Shown here in pieces: positions 8,876 to 17,908 of a DNA stretch of 64,000 bases. The notes beneath the pieces are model-generated. The model saw only the letters and a list, made by a program, of their open reading frames with translations, had not been told where the DNA came from and did not search any database. The position numbers and the translations under genes were made by a program. The stretch is from Romboutsia faecis (GTDB lineage: Bacteria; Bacillota; Clostridia; Peptostreptococcales; Peptostreptococcaceae), in contig NZ_JACRWE010000003.1 of assembly GCF_014323405.1 (NCBI RefSeq), positions 496,001 through 560,000 of the forward strand, in the 5' to 3' direction. Numbering within the stretch: the first letter of the stretch is position 1; every line of letters begins with the position of its first letter.

Positions 8876-11140
8876 CTATTTATTCATTTCCATAAATATT
8901 TTTTCAGGTGTCATAGGAAGACTATTTATCCTAACCCCAACACCATTATATATAGCATCTTGGATAGCAGGAGCAGGAGTATTTATAACAACCTCACCTA
9001 TACTCTTAGCACCAAATGGTCCAGTTGGCTCATAAGTCTCAACAAAATCAACTCTCACTCTGCCAATATCACTCCTAGCAGGTATTTTATACTGCATAAA
9101 TGAATTACTGTCCATTTGACCGTTCTCAAGGTATCTAACTTCTTCAAATAAAGCAAGTCCCATCCCTTGAACTATACCACCTTCTGTTTGTATAGTAGCA
9201 AGACCTCTATTTATTACTGTGCCACAGTCTACTACTGCAACATAATCTATAATTTCAAGCTTACCAGTTTCTTTATCTATTTCAGTTTCAACAAAACCAG
9301 CTATATAAGGTGGTGGAGAAACTGGGCTTCCATGAGATGCAAATCCATTTAATTGAACTTTATTTGGACCGACAGTAAAGTCTACTGCTAAATCAAATAT
9401 AGATATAGATTTATCATCACAGAATACTTTCTTGCCATCAAACTCAGCAAGTTCTTTAGCTACTTGAAGTCTATCTGCTCCAACTTCTATTATCTTTTCT
9501 CTTAATTGTTGACAAGCCTTGACTACGGCCATTCCAGTTACATATGTTGTACTTGATGCATAAGAACCTGGATCATAAGGAACTATATCGGTATCAGCTG
9601 ATACAACAGTTATTTTATCCATAGTAGTTTCAAGTATATCACATGCCATTTGAGCAAGTATTGTATCGCTACCTGTCCCCATATCTGTAGAACCAACGAA
9701 TAATGTATAGTTTCCATCATCATTTAATCTTATTTCAACTGAAGATGTATCTATATTGGCTATTCCAGATCCTTGCATAGTAAGAGCCATACCAATACTT
9801 CTTACTTTTCCGTTTCCAAGGTCTTTTGATGGATATTTTTCATCCCACTTTATCATTTCTTTACCTTTTTTTATACATTCTTCTAAGTTAGCACTATTTA
9901 TAGATTTATCATATGCAAAAGTAGTTTCTCCTTCTTTTACAATATTTTTAAGTCTTAATTCTACAGGATCTATGTTTAACTTAACTGCCAACTTATTTAT
10001 AGTAGATTCAACAGCAAAACACCCTTGAGTAGCTCCATAACCTCTAAATGCACCTGCTGGCATTTTATTAGTATATACTACATTACCTGTAAATCTAGCT
10101 GCCTCTAATTTATTGTATATTGGCATACTCTTTTCTCCAACTAATCCAAATGTAGTTGATGCATGTTCTCCGTATGCTCCTGTATCAGACAGTGCATTTA
10201 TATCTATAACTTTTATTACCCCATCCTTAGTAGCACCCATTCTAACTTTCATCTTCATAGCATGTCTACTATTAGAACAATTGAATGTTTCTTTTCTACT
10301 GTATATTAATTTTGCTGGCTTTCCTGTTTTTAATGTTACAAGAGCTGAGAATATTTCAACGCAAGCAGTTTGCTTACCTCCAAAACCTCCACCTATTCTA
10401 GGCTTTATAACTCTTATTTTACTTGATGGTATATTTAATGCTCTACTTAAATGTCTTCTTACGTGAAAAGGTATTTGAGTAGAAGAAATCACTACTAATC
10501 GTCCCATATGATCTAGATAGTTATAAGCTCTATATGTTTCCATCATAGCTTGTGCTTGCGCTTGAGTATAGTAAGTTTCTTCAAGAACAATATCACATTC
10601 AGATAAAGTTTTTTCTATGTCTCCCTTTGTATAGTTATGAGTAGAAACTATGTTTCTTTCTCTTTGCATGCCTATATCAAAGTTAGTATGTATCTCTTCT
10701 TCATGAACTATTACCTTATTATCTATTGCAGTTTCAAAATCTATAACTGCATCTAATACTTCATATTCAACCTTTATCATTTTCATTGCTTTAATTGCTG
10801 TTTTTTCATCAACTGCTGCAACTATAGCAACTTCATCTCCTACGTATCTTACTCTATTTTCTAATATTAATCTATCATATGGAGATGGTTCTGGATAAGA
10901 TTGTCCAGCTAGTGTAAATCTTTTATTAGGAACATCTTTGTATGTAAGTACGCACTCTACTCCAGGTACTAACATAGCTTTCGAAGTATCTATATTTTTT
11001 ATTATTGCATTTGCATATGGGCTTCTTAATATTTTAACTATCAATGCGTCCTTTGAAGATAAGTCATCAGTATATACAGGCTTACCTGTTGCTATTGCCA
11101 TACCATCAGTTTTCGGTATACTTCTTCCTACGAAACTCAT
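8876..11140 (-). CDS. xdhA: Xanthine dehydrogenase-type molybdenum-binding subunit
   Basis: The 754-residue catalytic subunit of a three-subunit molybdenum hydroxylase, similar in length to E. coli XdhA. Visible are the N-terminal domain (GRSIPKTDGMAIATGKPVYTDD), the Mo-pterin motifs IGGGFGGK near 246 and AFRGYGATQ near 360, QAQAMMET near 198 in the position of the XDH active-site glutamate loop, SRHAMK near 288, and GAKSIGEVV near 715 holding the catalytic glutamate. The GGGGGT site precedes the ATG. It is last in an FAD / Fe-S / Mo operon with essentially no gaps. A purine permease lies 2.9 kb upstream on the same strand and a YqeB/XdhC maturation operon at 47-51 kb. Xanthine is the best substrate guess. 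Nicotinate or another heterocycle is possible. Confidence 0.85.
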   Translation of the reverse strand: MSFVGRSIPKTDGMAIATGKPVYTDDLSSKDALIVKILRSPYANAIIKNIDTSKAMLVPGVECVLTYKDVPNKRFTLAGQSYPEPSPYDRLILENRVRYVGDEVAIVAAVDEKTAIKAMKMIKVEYEVLDAVIDFETAIDNKVIVHEEEIHTNFDIGMQRERNIVSTHNYTKGDIEKTLSECDIVLEETYYTQAQAQAMMETYRAYNYLDHMGRLVVISSTQIPFHVRRHLSRALNIPSSKIRVIKPRIGGGFGGKQTACVEIFSALVTLKTGKPAKLIYSRKETFNCSNSRHAMKMKVRMGATKDGVIKVIDINALSDTGAYGEHASTTFGLVGEKSMPIYNKLEAARFTGNVVYTNKMPAGAFRGYGATQGCFAVESTINKLAVKLNIDPVELRLKNIVKEGETTFAYDKSINSANLEECIKKGKEMIKWDEKYPSKDLGNGKVRSIGMALTMQGSGIANIDTSSVEIRLNDDGNYTLFVGSTDMGTGSDTILAQMACDILETTMDKITVVSADTDIVPYDPGSYASSTTYVTGMAVVKACQQLREKIIEVGADRLQVAKELAEFDGKKVFCDDKSISIFDLAVDFTVGPNKVQLNGFASHGSPVSPPPYIAGFVETEIDKETGKLEIIDYVAVVDCGTVINRGLATIQTEGGIVQGMGLALFEEVRYLENGQMDSNSFMQYKIPARSDIGRVRVDFVETYEPTGPFGAKSIGEVVINTPAPAIQDAIYNGVGVRINSLPMTPEKIFMEMNK

Positions 11141-11141
11141 A

Positions 11142-11591
11142 TTATTTTACCCCCATATAAGTCTTTATTGCTCTTAATTGCCCCATATATCCTGTACATC
11201 TACATAGGTTACCTGTTAAGTAATGTTTTATTTCTTCTTCGCTTGGATTTTCCAGCTCATTTTTCATAGCAAGTACAGTTATTATAAATCCTGGTGAACA
11301 GAATCCACACTGCTCAGCTCCTTCTGCTATTAATATTCTAGCAAATTCATCAGATTCTTTTTCTAATCCTTCTATTGTAGTTATTTCTTTATTTAAAGCT
11401 CTAACTGTCAACGTAGCACATGATAAAGTTGGCTTTTTATCTATCCATATTGAACAAAGTCCACAACAACCTGTATCACAACCTCTTTTTACACTTAAAT
11501 TTCCAACTTTTCTAAGTGTATCTACTAAAAATTCATCTGGCTCTATATCAATTTTATGTTTTTTACCATTAATCTTTAATTCTACTAACAT
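11142..11591 (-). CDS. xdhC: Molybdenum hydroxylase [2Fe-2S] subunit
   Basis: The 149-residue electron-transfer subunit carries two [2Fe-2S] clusters. The plant-ferredoxin-type cluster is ligated by GCDTGCCGLC (about 39-48) plus a Cys at TLSC (about 60). The second is in the helical C-terminal domain, EQCGFCSPG (about 98) and LCRCTGY (about 131). Together these are the standard pattern of XDH-family small subunits. Its start overlaps the stop of the FAD gene, and the GGAGG site lies inside that gene. Its stop is 1 base from the Mo-subunit start, which indicates tight co-translation. The symbol follows E. coli usage and is not the XdhC maturation factor at 49.7 kb. Confidence 0.9.
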   Translation of the reverse strand: MLVELKINGKKHKIDIEPDEFLVDTLRKVGNLSVKRGCDTGCCGLCSIWIDKKPTLSCATLTVRALNKEITTIEGLEKESDEFARILIAEGAEQCGFCSPGFIITVLAMKNELENPSEEEIKHYLTGNLCRCTGYMGQLRAIKTYMGVK

Positions 11592-12379
11592 TACTTAACC
11601 TCCATTAATGCTCTCTTAACAAGTACCTTACTCATTAAGGTTCTATATTCCTTAGATGCTCTCATATTAGTTCCAAATGCTAATTCTTCACTAACTATTT
11701 GAGATGCTTTTTCTATATTTTCATCACTTAGTTCATTATTTGATAAAAATTCACTAGCTTTTACTGCAAGAGTAGCTATTTGTGGTCTTGCTCCTACGTA
11801 AATTTCTAATTTATTATCATATTTTGATACAGATACATTAAGTAATGCATAATCACTTTGAGCATTTCTTAAGCTTTTATATGTAGCTTTTACATCGTTT
11901 TTCTTTATATAAATTTTAGTTAGTAAATCTTTTTCATATTCTTTATTTAAAAAATCACAAAGTTTTATTCTTCCTGCATTTACTAACTCTACTTCTGTAC
12001 CTAATGCAAGTAGAGCTACTATTAAATCAGAAAAACCAAATTTAGAGAAGATAGTTCCTCCAACAGTTACTACATTTCTAAATTGAACTCCTATTATGTC
12101 TTTCACAGAATCTTTTATTATGCTACCAAAGTTACTTTCTATAACTTCACTAGTTTCTAAGCTTCTGAATGTAGTCATAGCACCTATTTCTATATATTCT
12201 TCCTCTTCTTTTATATAGTCTAAGTTTAGCTGTGATAATTCAACAGCTGTGCCTATTCTTTTACTTCCCATCCTTAACCAAGCACTTCCACCGATAACTT
12301 GATTATTTTTTCTTTTAGTCAATATTGAGTATGCTTCTTCAACTGTAGTCGGTTGAACTATATCCATAACTGTAAACAT
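11591..12379 (-). CDS. xdhB: Molybdenum hydroxylase FAD-binding subunit
   Basis: A 262-residue subunit with the PCMH-type FAD fold. It binds FAD through VIGGSAWLRM (about 33, the usual IAGGTDL position) and TVGGTIFSKFGFSDLI (about 105), followed by the CO-dehydrogenase flavoprotein C-terminal domain (about 155-260). It passes electrons from the Fe-S subunit to NAD+ or another acceptor. The gene is the first of the operon and starts after GGGAGG at 12379. No regulator is adjacent. The upstream 180 bases hold a promoter region and the terminator of the next gene. Confidence 0.85.
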   Translation of the reverse strand: MFTVMDIVQPTTVEEAYSILTKRKNNQVIGGSAWLRMGSKRIGTAVELSQLNLDYIKEEEEYIEIGAMTTFRSLETSEVIESNFGSIIKDSVKDIIGVQFRNVVTVGGTIFSKFGFSDLIVALLALGTEVELVNAGRIKLCDFLNKEYEKDLLTKIYIKKNDVKATYKSLRNAQSDYALLNVSVSKYDNKLEIYVGARPQIATLAVKASEFLSNNELSDENIEKASQIVSEELAFGTNMRASKEYRTLMSKVLVKRALMEVK

Positions 12380-12517
12380 ACTTTTCCTCCCTAATTATAT
12401 GATATTTCTTTTAATCATTCTAAATTATACCATATTTCTTTTTTATATGACAGTAAAATTCGTATTAAACATTATATTTTTTATTAATAATATATATATG
12501 TACGTATTTATATGAAT

Positions 12518-12566
12518 AAATATCAAGGGTATACCTTATATAAATTTAGATATACCCTCGATATTT
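12518..12566 (-). terminator. Terminator after the antiporter gene
   Basis: AAATATCAAGGGTATA and TATACCCTCGATATTT form a 16-bp stem with one mismatch, directly past the antiporter stop codon and upstream of the hydroxylase operon. Confidence 0.85.
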
Positions 12567-13826
12567 TTATACTTCTTCTTTTTCTTTAATTTCTTCAGAC
12601 TCTAATAATCCTAATTTTTTCGCTACTAGTTTTGTGCTACTACCTTGAACTATTAGAGTTAATAATATAGTCATAAATACCACTGAAGAAATAATTTCAT
12701 GGCCTGGAATCTTCATAGCAGTTATAATACCACAAAGAGCTGCAGGTATTACACCTGTTTCTCTTACCCACATCATAAAAAGTATTTCTCTTTTATTCCA
12801 TTTTGCTTTTTTATCAAAAATAGTGCATACGAAAACAGCTATTGGTCTAGCTATAAATACTAATCCTAATACACATATTATAGATGGTACTAAGTATTTT
12901 CCTAATATACTCAAATCTACTTGTGTCCCAAGAATAATAAATATAGACATTCTACAAATAGTACCTAATGTTTCTACTACATGACAATCAGCATCATAAC
13001 ATTTTTGACTTAACCATAATTTAAAGTTCTTTTTATTACCAGTAATTATTCCAACAATAAAACAAGACATATAACCACTGCCACCAAGCTTAGTAGACAG
13101 TTCATATGCTATTATTACTGATAAGATAGACACTATTGGAGTATAATCCTTAAATACTCCATAGGGCTTATCATTCACTAATGCTAACAATAAAATACCT
13201 GTAATTACACCAACTAGTACACCTACGACCACCATAATCATTAATTCATATAAGTTTTCTTGTAATGAAAATTTTCCTGATAAGATAATTGCTAAAACAG
13301 CAGATGTTAAAATAGCTCCTGTTGCATCATTGAATGCAGATTCACTTATTACAGTTTGTTTTACTTTTTTATCTATCCTTATACTATTGAAAATAGGAAC
13401 TAAAGTTGCTGGGTCTGTCGATGCTATAATAGAACCAATAAGTAGGGCTGTAATTGCACTAGTATTAAATGTTAATCCTATAATTTTTTGCATAACAAAT
13501 GCCGAAATCAAAACACCTAAACTAGATAATAAAAATACTGATATTCTTACATTTTTTAAAACCTTTAAACTTATTTCCTTTCCACCTAAATACAAAATAA
13601 AGGCTGATCCAAATGTAAGTATTAGCTGATTTTCAACTTGATACTGGCTTATATCAATAAATTTAAAAACTGATGGCCCAATGAATATTCCTGCAAGTAA
13701 AAATAATACTACATCTGGTACTCTTATCATTTCACTTATTTTACTGCAAATAATACCAGTCATAGCAACTACTGCAAAAATAATTAATAAGTTGTTACAA
13801 GCTATAGCATGTATTGACGATTCCAT
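12567..13826 (-). CDS. Cation:proton antiporter (CPA1/NhaP-like)
   Basis: A 419-residue membrane protein with about 12 predicted helices and a short charged C-terminal tail (EESEEIKEKEEV type). Family motifs are the inverted-repeat start (SEMIRVPDVVLFLLAGIFIGP), IASTDPATLVPIF near 135, and SESAFNDATGAI near 162, whose Asn-Asp pair is the ion site of electroneutral CPA1 exchangers. The GGAGAT site lies 7 bases from the ATG at 13826. It lies between the hydroxylase operon and a purine permease, each with its own terminator, so it is a separate unit. The ion (Na+ or K+) cannot be decided. Confidence 0.85.
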   Translation of the reverse strand: MESSIHAIACNNLLIIFAVVAMTGIICSKISEMIRVPDVVLFLLAGIFIGPSVFKFIDISQYQVENQLILTFGSAFILYLGGKEISLKVLKNVRISVFLLSSLGVLISAFVMQKIIGLTFNTSAITALLIGSIIASTDPATLVPIFNSIRIDKKVKQTVISESAFNDATGAILTSAVLAIILSGKFSLQENLYELMIMVVVGVLVGVITGILLLALVNDKPYGVFKDYTPIVSILSVIIAYELSTKLGGSGYMSCFIVGIITGNKKNFKLWLSQKCYDADCHVVETLGTICRMSIFIILGTQVDLSILGKYLVPSIICVLGLVFIARPIAVFVCTIFDKKAKWNKREILFMMWVRETGVIPAALCGIITAMKIPGHEIISSVVFMTILLTLIVQGSSTKLVAKKLGLLESEEIKEKEEV

Positions 13827-13943
13827 AATAGCATCTCCTTTAATTATATTTTCTAATTATTATATTAAATAGTTTTATTTTTGATATATTTTTTAATTTA
13901 AATTTAACATATCAATAATAATATAATAAAAATTCCCAACAAA

Positions 13944-13997
13944 AAAGCTGAATTTAAATACAAGAATTCTTTTATTCCTTTATTCAAATTCAGCTTT
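13944..13997 (-). terminator. Terminator after the purine permease
   Basis: AAAGCTGAATTT pairs with AAATTCAGCTTT (12 bp) around an A/T-rich loop, 15 bases past the permease stop. A T run follows on the minus strand. Confidence 0.8.
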
Positions 13998-14011
13998 GTC
14001 CCTTTATGTAA

Positions 14012-15340
14012 TTAACAAACCTTTATATTTTTTTCACTTACTTTTACTTCTTCTATATCTTTTGGTAATATTAAATTTAAAATTGTAGCTATAACAAAAG
14101 TCATTATTATCCCATTTTGTGCAAATATATTAGAAACCCAAGTTGGCATTTGATCTAATACCTCAGGTACATTCCCTATTCCAACACCTATTCCTATCGC
14201 TAGTGCTATAATTAGTCCATTTCTTCCATCTATTCTTTCTCTTGCTAATGATTGCAGTCCACTAACAAAAATCATTGCAAACATTATTACTGCTGCCCCA
14301 CCTAATACAGATTGTGGCATTACAGAAAATACTGCACTTAATTTTGGACAAAACCCACACAGTATTAAGAATATTGCACCTGTCATTATAACAAACTTAT
14401 TTACTACTTTTGTAACAGCAACAAGCCCTACGTTTTGGCTAAAAGAAGTATTTGGTAATATACCAAATATAGAACCTATAAAACTTGCTACACCATCTGC
14501 AACTACACCACCTGATAATTCACTATCTGTAGCTTCTCTATCAAGCCCTCCATTTGCTATTGCTGATATATCTCCTATTGTTTCAACTGTTGTAGCTATA
14601 AACATTATTGTCATTGCTATTATTGCTTCTATATTAAATTCTAAACCTACAGCAAAAGGTTTTGGTAAGCTTATCCATGCTGCTTCCTTAACTTGTGTAA
14701 AATCAACCATTCCTAATGTTATAGATAATATATATCCTATTATGATTCCTATTAAAATTGATGATTCACCTAAAAATCCTTTAAATTGTTTTAATATTAA
14801 AATAGATATTATTACTGTTGTTCCTAATAATAAATGTTGCCAACTACCAAAATCACTTGCTCCTGCTCCACCACCAAAGTATTTAATACCTACTGGTAAT
14901 AATGATAATCCTATAGATACAACTACTAGACTTGTAACAATCGGTGGGAATAATTTTTTAAGTGGCTTTATAAAAAATCCTAAAAACATTTCTATGATTG
15001 AACCTACTAACGCAGCACCAAGTATTGAACCATATCCATATTGAGCACCTATTGCCTTCGCAGTTCCAATAAAACCTGAACTTGTCCCCATTACTATAGG
15101 CAATCCTGCTCCTACTTTAAATACTGGATATAATTGAATTAATGTTGCTATACCTGCTATAAACATTGAGTTCTGTATTAACATTGTTTTGGTTTCTATT
15201 GGCATTTGTAACATTCCACTAATTATTATTAATGGTGATATATTACCTAAAAACATTGCTAATACATGCTGTATGCCAAGAGGAATTGCTTTGCTTAGTG
15301 CAACCCTTCCTTCTAATTCATAAACTGATCCTTGCTTCAT
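14012..15340 (-). CDS. NCS2 nucleobase permease, probably xanthine/urate
   Basis: A 442-residue uracil-xanthine permease family protein with the usual 14-helix pattern. The substrate-site helices are readable: ANGGLDREATDSELSGGVVADG near 265 and PNTSFSQNVGLVAVTKV near 299. The QN-x-G form of the NCS2 motif is typical of the xanthine/urate group, while uracil permeases such as UraA have a glutamate there. This supports a purine substrate and agrees with the xanthine dehydrogenase-type genes 1.6 kb downstream. The ATG follows GGGGGATG. The leader is long (about 250 bases before the next element) and has hairpins but no riboswitch I can name. Confidence 0.85.
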   Translation of the reverse strand: MKQGSVYELEGRVALSKAIPLGIQHVLAMFLGNISPLIIISGMLQMPIETKTMLIQNSMFIAGIATLIQLYPVFKVGAGLPIVMGTSSGFIGTAKAIGAQYGYGSILGAALVGSIIEMFLGFFIKPLKKLFPPIVTSLVVVSIGLSLLPVGIKYFGGGAGASDFGSWQHLLLGTTVIISILILKQFKGFLGESSILIGIIIGYILSITLGMVDFTQVKEAAWISLPKPFAVGLEFNIEAIIAMTIMFIATTVETIGDISAIANGGLDREATDSELSGGVVADGVASFIGSIFGILPNTSFSQNVGLVAVTKVVNKFVIMTGAIFLILCGFCPKLSAVFSVMPQSVLGGAAVIMFAMIFVSGLQSLARERIDGRNGLIIALAIGIGVGIGNVPEVLDQMPTWVSNIFAQNGIIMTFVIATILNLILPKDIEEVKVSEKNIKVC

Positions 15341-15682
15341 TTTACATCCCCCTACATATTTATAATCTTAGATTTTACATTTACTTTTTTTATATTATCA
15401 TATAAAAAAATATTTTTCTATATTTTTCCGTATTTTTTTTATATTTACACGAAAATCATTCGGCATTTTTCATATTTTAAATAGTTTTATCTTTTTTTAG
15501 TTCAATATAATTATAAAAATCCCATTTTCCTGATATACAAATATAGACGAAATACTCTATATTGACAGAGACTCCATCTACTGATTAAACGAGTTAAACG
15601 AGGTATTTTTAAAACATTTAAAGTTTAGTAATTTGAATTACATATATAAATAACTTAGATCATTTTTAACCCCTTGTTATAT
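15341..15682 (-). other. Long 5' leader of the purine permease gene, hairpins and tandem repeat
   Basis: About 340 bases without a gene. On the minus strand, 15530-15602 contains two tandem 9-mers (15585-15593 and 15594-15602, plus-strand TTAAACGAG twice), a small hairpin CAG-U-AGA / UCUCUG and a 7-bp hairpin ATATAGA / TCTATAT. The remainder is A/T-rich and presumably carries the promoter. The order resembles a regulatory leader, but it lacks the conserved purine riboswitch loops. Confidence 0.35.
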
Positions 15683-15715
15683 AAAAATAGGTGAATCTCT
15701 CGATACACCTATTTT
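15683..15715 (-). terminator. Terminator after the small gene pair
   Basis: AAAATAGGTG pairs with CACCTATTTT around a 12-base loop. On the minus strand it is followed by TATATAA, 8 bases past the stop of the second small gene. Confidence 0.8.
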
Positions 15716-15722
15716 CTAATCT

Positions 15723-15890
15723 CTAATATCTATTTTCTTTAATTCTTTCTTCCATTTCTTCTTTTGTTTCTTCTTGAATATTTGCATTTATTACAATATC
15801 ATTGATAGAGGAACTAGCACGAAGTACATCTTTGGTATACTCAAGTGCATTGCTATAATGTCCATTACTAAATCTGCTATCATTACTCAT
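15723..15890 (-). CDS. Small hypothetical protein, 55 aa
   Basis: An unannotated small gene. It has an ATG at 15890, a strong GAGGAGTG ribosome binding site, 55 codons and a TAG stop just before a terminator. The product starts MSNDSRFSNGHYSNALEY and ends in a glutamate/lysine-rich helix (EETKEEMEERIKENRY). There is no signal peptide, cysteine or membrane segment. It is 28 bases behind a second small gene on the same strand, so the pair is one transcript. I do not recognise the family. A spore-associated or peptide role is possible but unsupported by the sequence. Confidence 0.7.
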   Translation of the reverse strand: MSNDSRFSNGHYSNALEYTKDVLRASSSINDIVINANIQEETKEEMEERIKENRY

Positions 15891-15918
15891 GTGTATCACT
15901 CCTCTACATAATTTTTAT

Positions 15919-16095
15919 CTAGCAAGGAGGAAAGCGTCTTTTTCTTGCTAACCTATCTCCTAAAACTTCTGCAACCTTTTTATTAGTTGAGATCTCCTTT
16001 GCTATTTCCATTTTATTGTCATGTTCTTTTAGAAGTTTTTTTATTGTTTCATTGTTATCTAATTCTTCTCTTTCATTGTTATTTTTATTGTCCAT
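15919..16095 (-). CDS. Small hypothetical protein, 58 aa, RRFPPC terminus
   Basis: The first gene of a two-gene unit. It has an ATG at 16095 after GGAAG, 58 codons and a TAG stop. The product is highly polar (MDNKNNNEREELDNNETI at the start), then has a helical segment with KEISTNKKVAEVLGDRLARK, and ends in basic RKRRFPPC with a single C-terminal cysteine. There is no signal or membrane segment. The ribosome binding site, the terminator behind its partner and helical coding-like composition argue for a real gene. Its function is unknown. Confidence 0.7.
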   Translation of the reverse strand: MDNKNNNEREELDNNETIKKLLKEHDNKMEIAKEISTNKKVAEVLGDRLARKRRFPPC

Positions 16096-16266
16096 TAATA
16101 TCTTCCTTTCATAATATTTGCTTATAACTATAAATTGTCCATATTATTTTCTTTTACAACTATAAGTTTTTTCTATTTTTTATAAATTATTTTTAATAAT
16201 CCTATTATTTATTGTTATATATTTTGAATTTTTTTAATCATAAAAATATAATTTTGTATAAAAAAT

Positions 16267-16304
16267 AAAACAAGGTAAATAATAATATAATTATCACCTT
16301 GTTT
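16267..16304 (-). terminator. Terminator after the ABC exporter
   Basis: AAAACAAGGT and ACCTTGTTT form the stem around an A/T-rich loop, 9 bases past the ABC permease stop. On the minus strand a T-rich run follows. Confidence 0.75.
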
Positions 16305-16312
16305 ATTTTAAT

Positions 16313-17908
16313 TTAAAGTTTTTTAAAGATTTCTATACCTTTAGTTTTTATTAAATTCCATAATATTAAAGTTATTACTAACGTTATAATAACTGCTATA
16401 CTTAAGAATATGTTTAAATTTAGTACACTAAATTTAAAATATATAAATGCATAAGCAGCAATATATAAAACAGAAATTAGCATTACTGCAATCATAGAAA
16501 AGCTTCTTTTTACTACTGCTATTTCATTCTTCCAATCAAAATTAGGATATAATAGATTCAAAAATAATCCTAATATTGCCACTAATAGTTCCATTGAGAT
16601 TATTACTAAACTTCCTGTAAGTGTAAAATTAAAGTCAAATTTCATTCTTAAACTTATTAAAATAAAGCAAATTATACTTATAGGTATTGTGATAAGTAAA
16701 TTTAAACCTATTTTACCTTTAAATATATCTATTTCTTTTATAGGCAATGATTTTATTATCCATAAATTTTTGCCTTCTATAGATATCGAACAATAAGTAG
16801 TGCAACTTGTTATTATACAAAATAATATAATACCTAACAATTGAATTTTTATAAAAGTAAAATCTAGATTCAATTGAAGTAAATCTGATGCCTTGTCTGC
16901 TCCAAGTATCACTAAACTTATAGAAAATATACTTAGTAAAACCATTCCTATAGATGAATTTAGTACGTATATATAAGAAGAAAAATATCTCTTAATTTCT
17001 TTTTGTAGTAAGGCTTCAATTATATTATAAGTTTTTAATTCTGTAGCTTCGTATTTTTTAGTCTTATAACTTTCATTCATTCTAGAATTTATAAGTTTAA
17101 ATTGTTTTGAAAATAAATTTACAAATATTAGAAATAACCCTAATGATAATCCAATAAATTTAATAACTGATAAAAAATTATTATTTGTTAAACCATCTAT
17201 AAAGTAATAAGATAAAAAGTATACTTTCTTTACAGCTTCATTTATTGAAGTACTATTTACCAGTATTGATTTTCCTATCTCCTCCATTTGAGTAACAAGT
17301 AACATATACGCTACAAGTAATATTATACTTCCTATTATTAATATTGCATTCTTATATTTAAGCTTTGATGATATATTTCCTAAAAAGAATGAAATAATTG
17401 ATGATATTATCATAGGAATTAATGGTGTACATAAGAACATTAATATTAAATTGATATAGAAAAATATACTTACATTAACTTTCATTAAGTACACTATTGC
17501 TGGAATTAATATAATTGGTGCTGTAAATAAGTAATTAGATATTAACAACATAAATATTTTACTTATTAGTATTGTTGATTCCTTTAATGGAAGACTTATT
17601 AACATTTCAAAATCCTTAGCTTCAAATAGATATGATGAAGATTTATATAGTGTAGTAAATAAGCTAAATAATACAGCTCCTACAAAACCTATTAGAAGTA
17701 ATAAATCCATTTGATTATATAGAATTAATAAATCACTTACATCTAAGCATAATTTAAAAATACCATATATCAAGTATCCTATAAGAACTATGGAACCAGC
17801 TATAATTGTTAGTATCTTATTTCTTTCTTTCGAGTTTAAATTTTTTACTTTATTTAAACCAAATTCGTTTATTATATTAGTATTTATTAATAATCCTAAA
17901 TTACTCAT
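16313..17908 (-). CDS. ABC-type exporter permease, about 530 aa
   Basis: A large membrane protein with at least ten hydrophobic segments arranged as two similar halves, each beginning with a soluble stretch and a cluster of helices (about 45-275 and 310-531). It has the layout of clostridial ABC-2-like exporter permeases in which one chain serves as both halves. I chose ATG 17908 (MSNLGLL) over the TTG two codons upstream because the GGAG site spaces better. The start lies inside the end of the ATPase gene (8-base overlap), so the two are translationally coupled. The substrate is unknown. Confidence 0.75.
   Translation of the reverse strand: MSNLGLLINTNIINEFGLNKVKNLNSKERNKILTIIAGSIVLIGYLIYGIFKLCLDVSDLLILYNQMDLLLLIGFVGAVLFSLFTTLYKSSSYLFEAKDFEMLISLPLKESTILISKIFMLLISNYLFTAPIILIPAIVYLMKVNVSIFFYINLILMFLCTPLIPMIISSIISFFLGNISSKLKYKNAILIIGSIILLVAYMLLVTQMEEIGKSILVNSTSINEAVKKVYFLSYYFIDGLTNNNFLSVIKFIGLSLGLFLIFVNLFSKQFKLINSRMNESYKTKKYEATELKTYNIIEALLQKEIKRYFSSYIYVLNSSIGMVLLSIFSISLVILGADKASDLLQLNLDFTFIKIQLLGIILFCIITSCTTYCSISIEGKNLWIIKSLPIKEIDIFKGKIGLNLLITIPISIICFILISLRMKFDFNFTLTGSLVIISMELLVAILGLFLNLLYPNFDWKNEIAVVKRSFSMIAVMLISVLYIAAYAFIYFKFSVLNLNIFLSIAVIITLVITLILWNLIKTKGIEIFKKL

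Noticed and set aside
10113..10466. 117-codon plus-strand frame inside the molybdenum subunit gene
   Set aside because: It is antisense to a strongly conserved catalytic subunit and has no ribosome binding site.
15530..15602. Classical purine riboswitch before the NCS2 permease
   Set aside because: The J2/3 UNUCUACC and L3 CCGUAAA-type loops are not present, and P1 cannot be paired. It is kept only as an unassigned structured leader.
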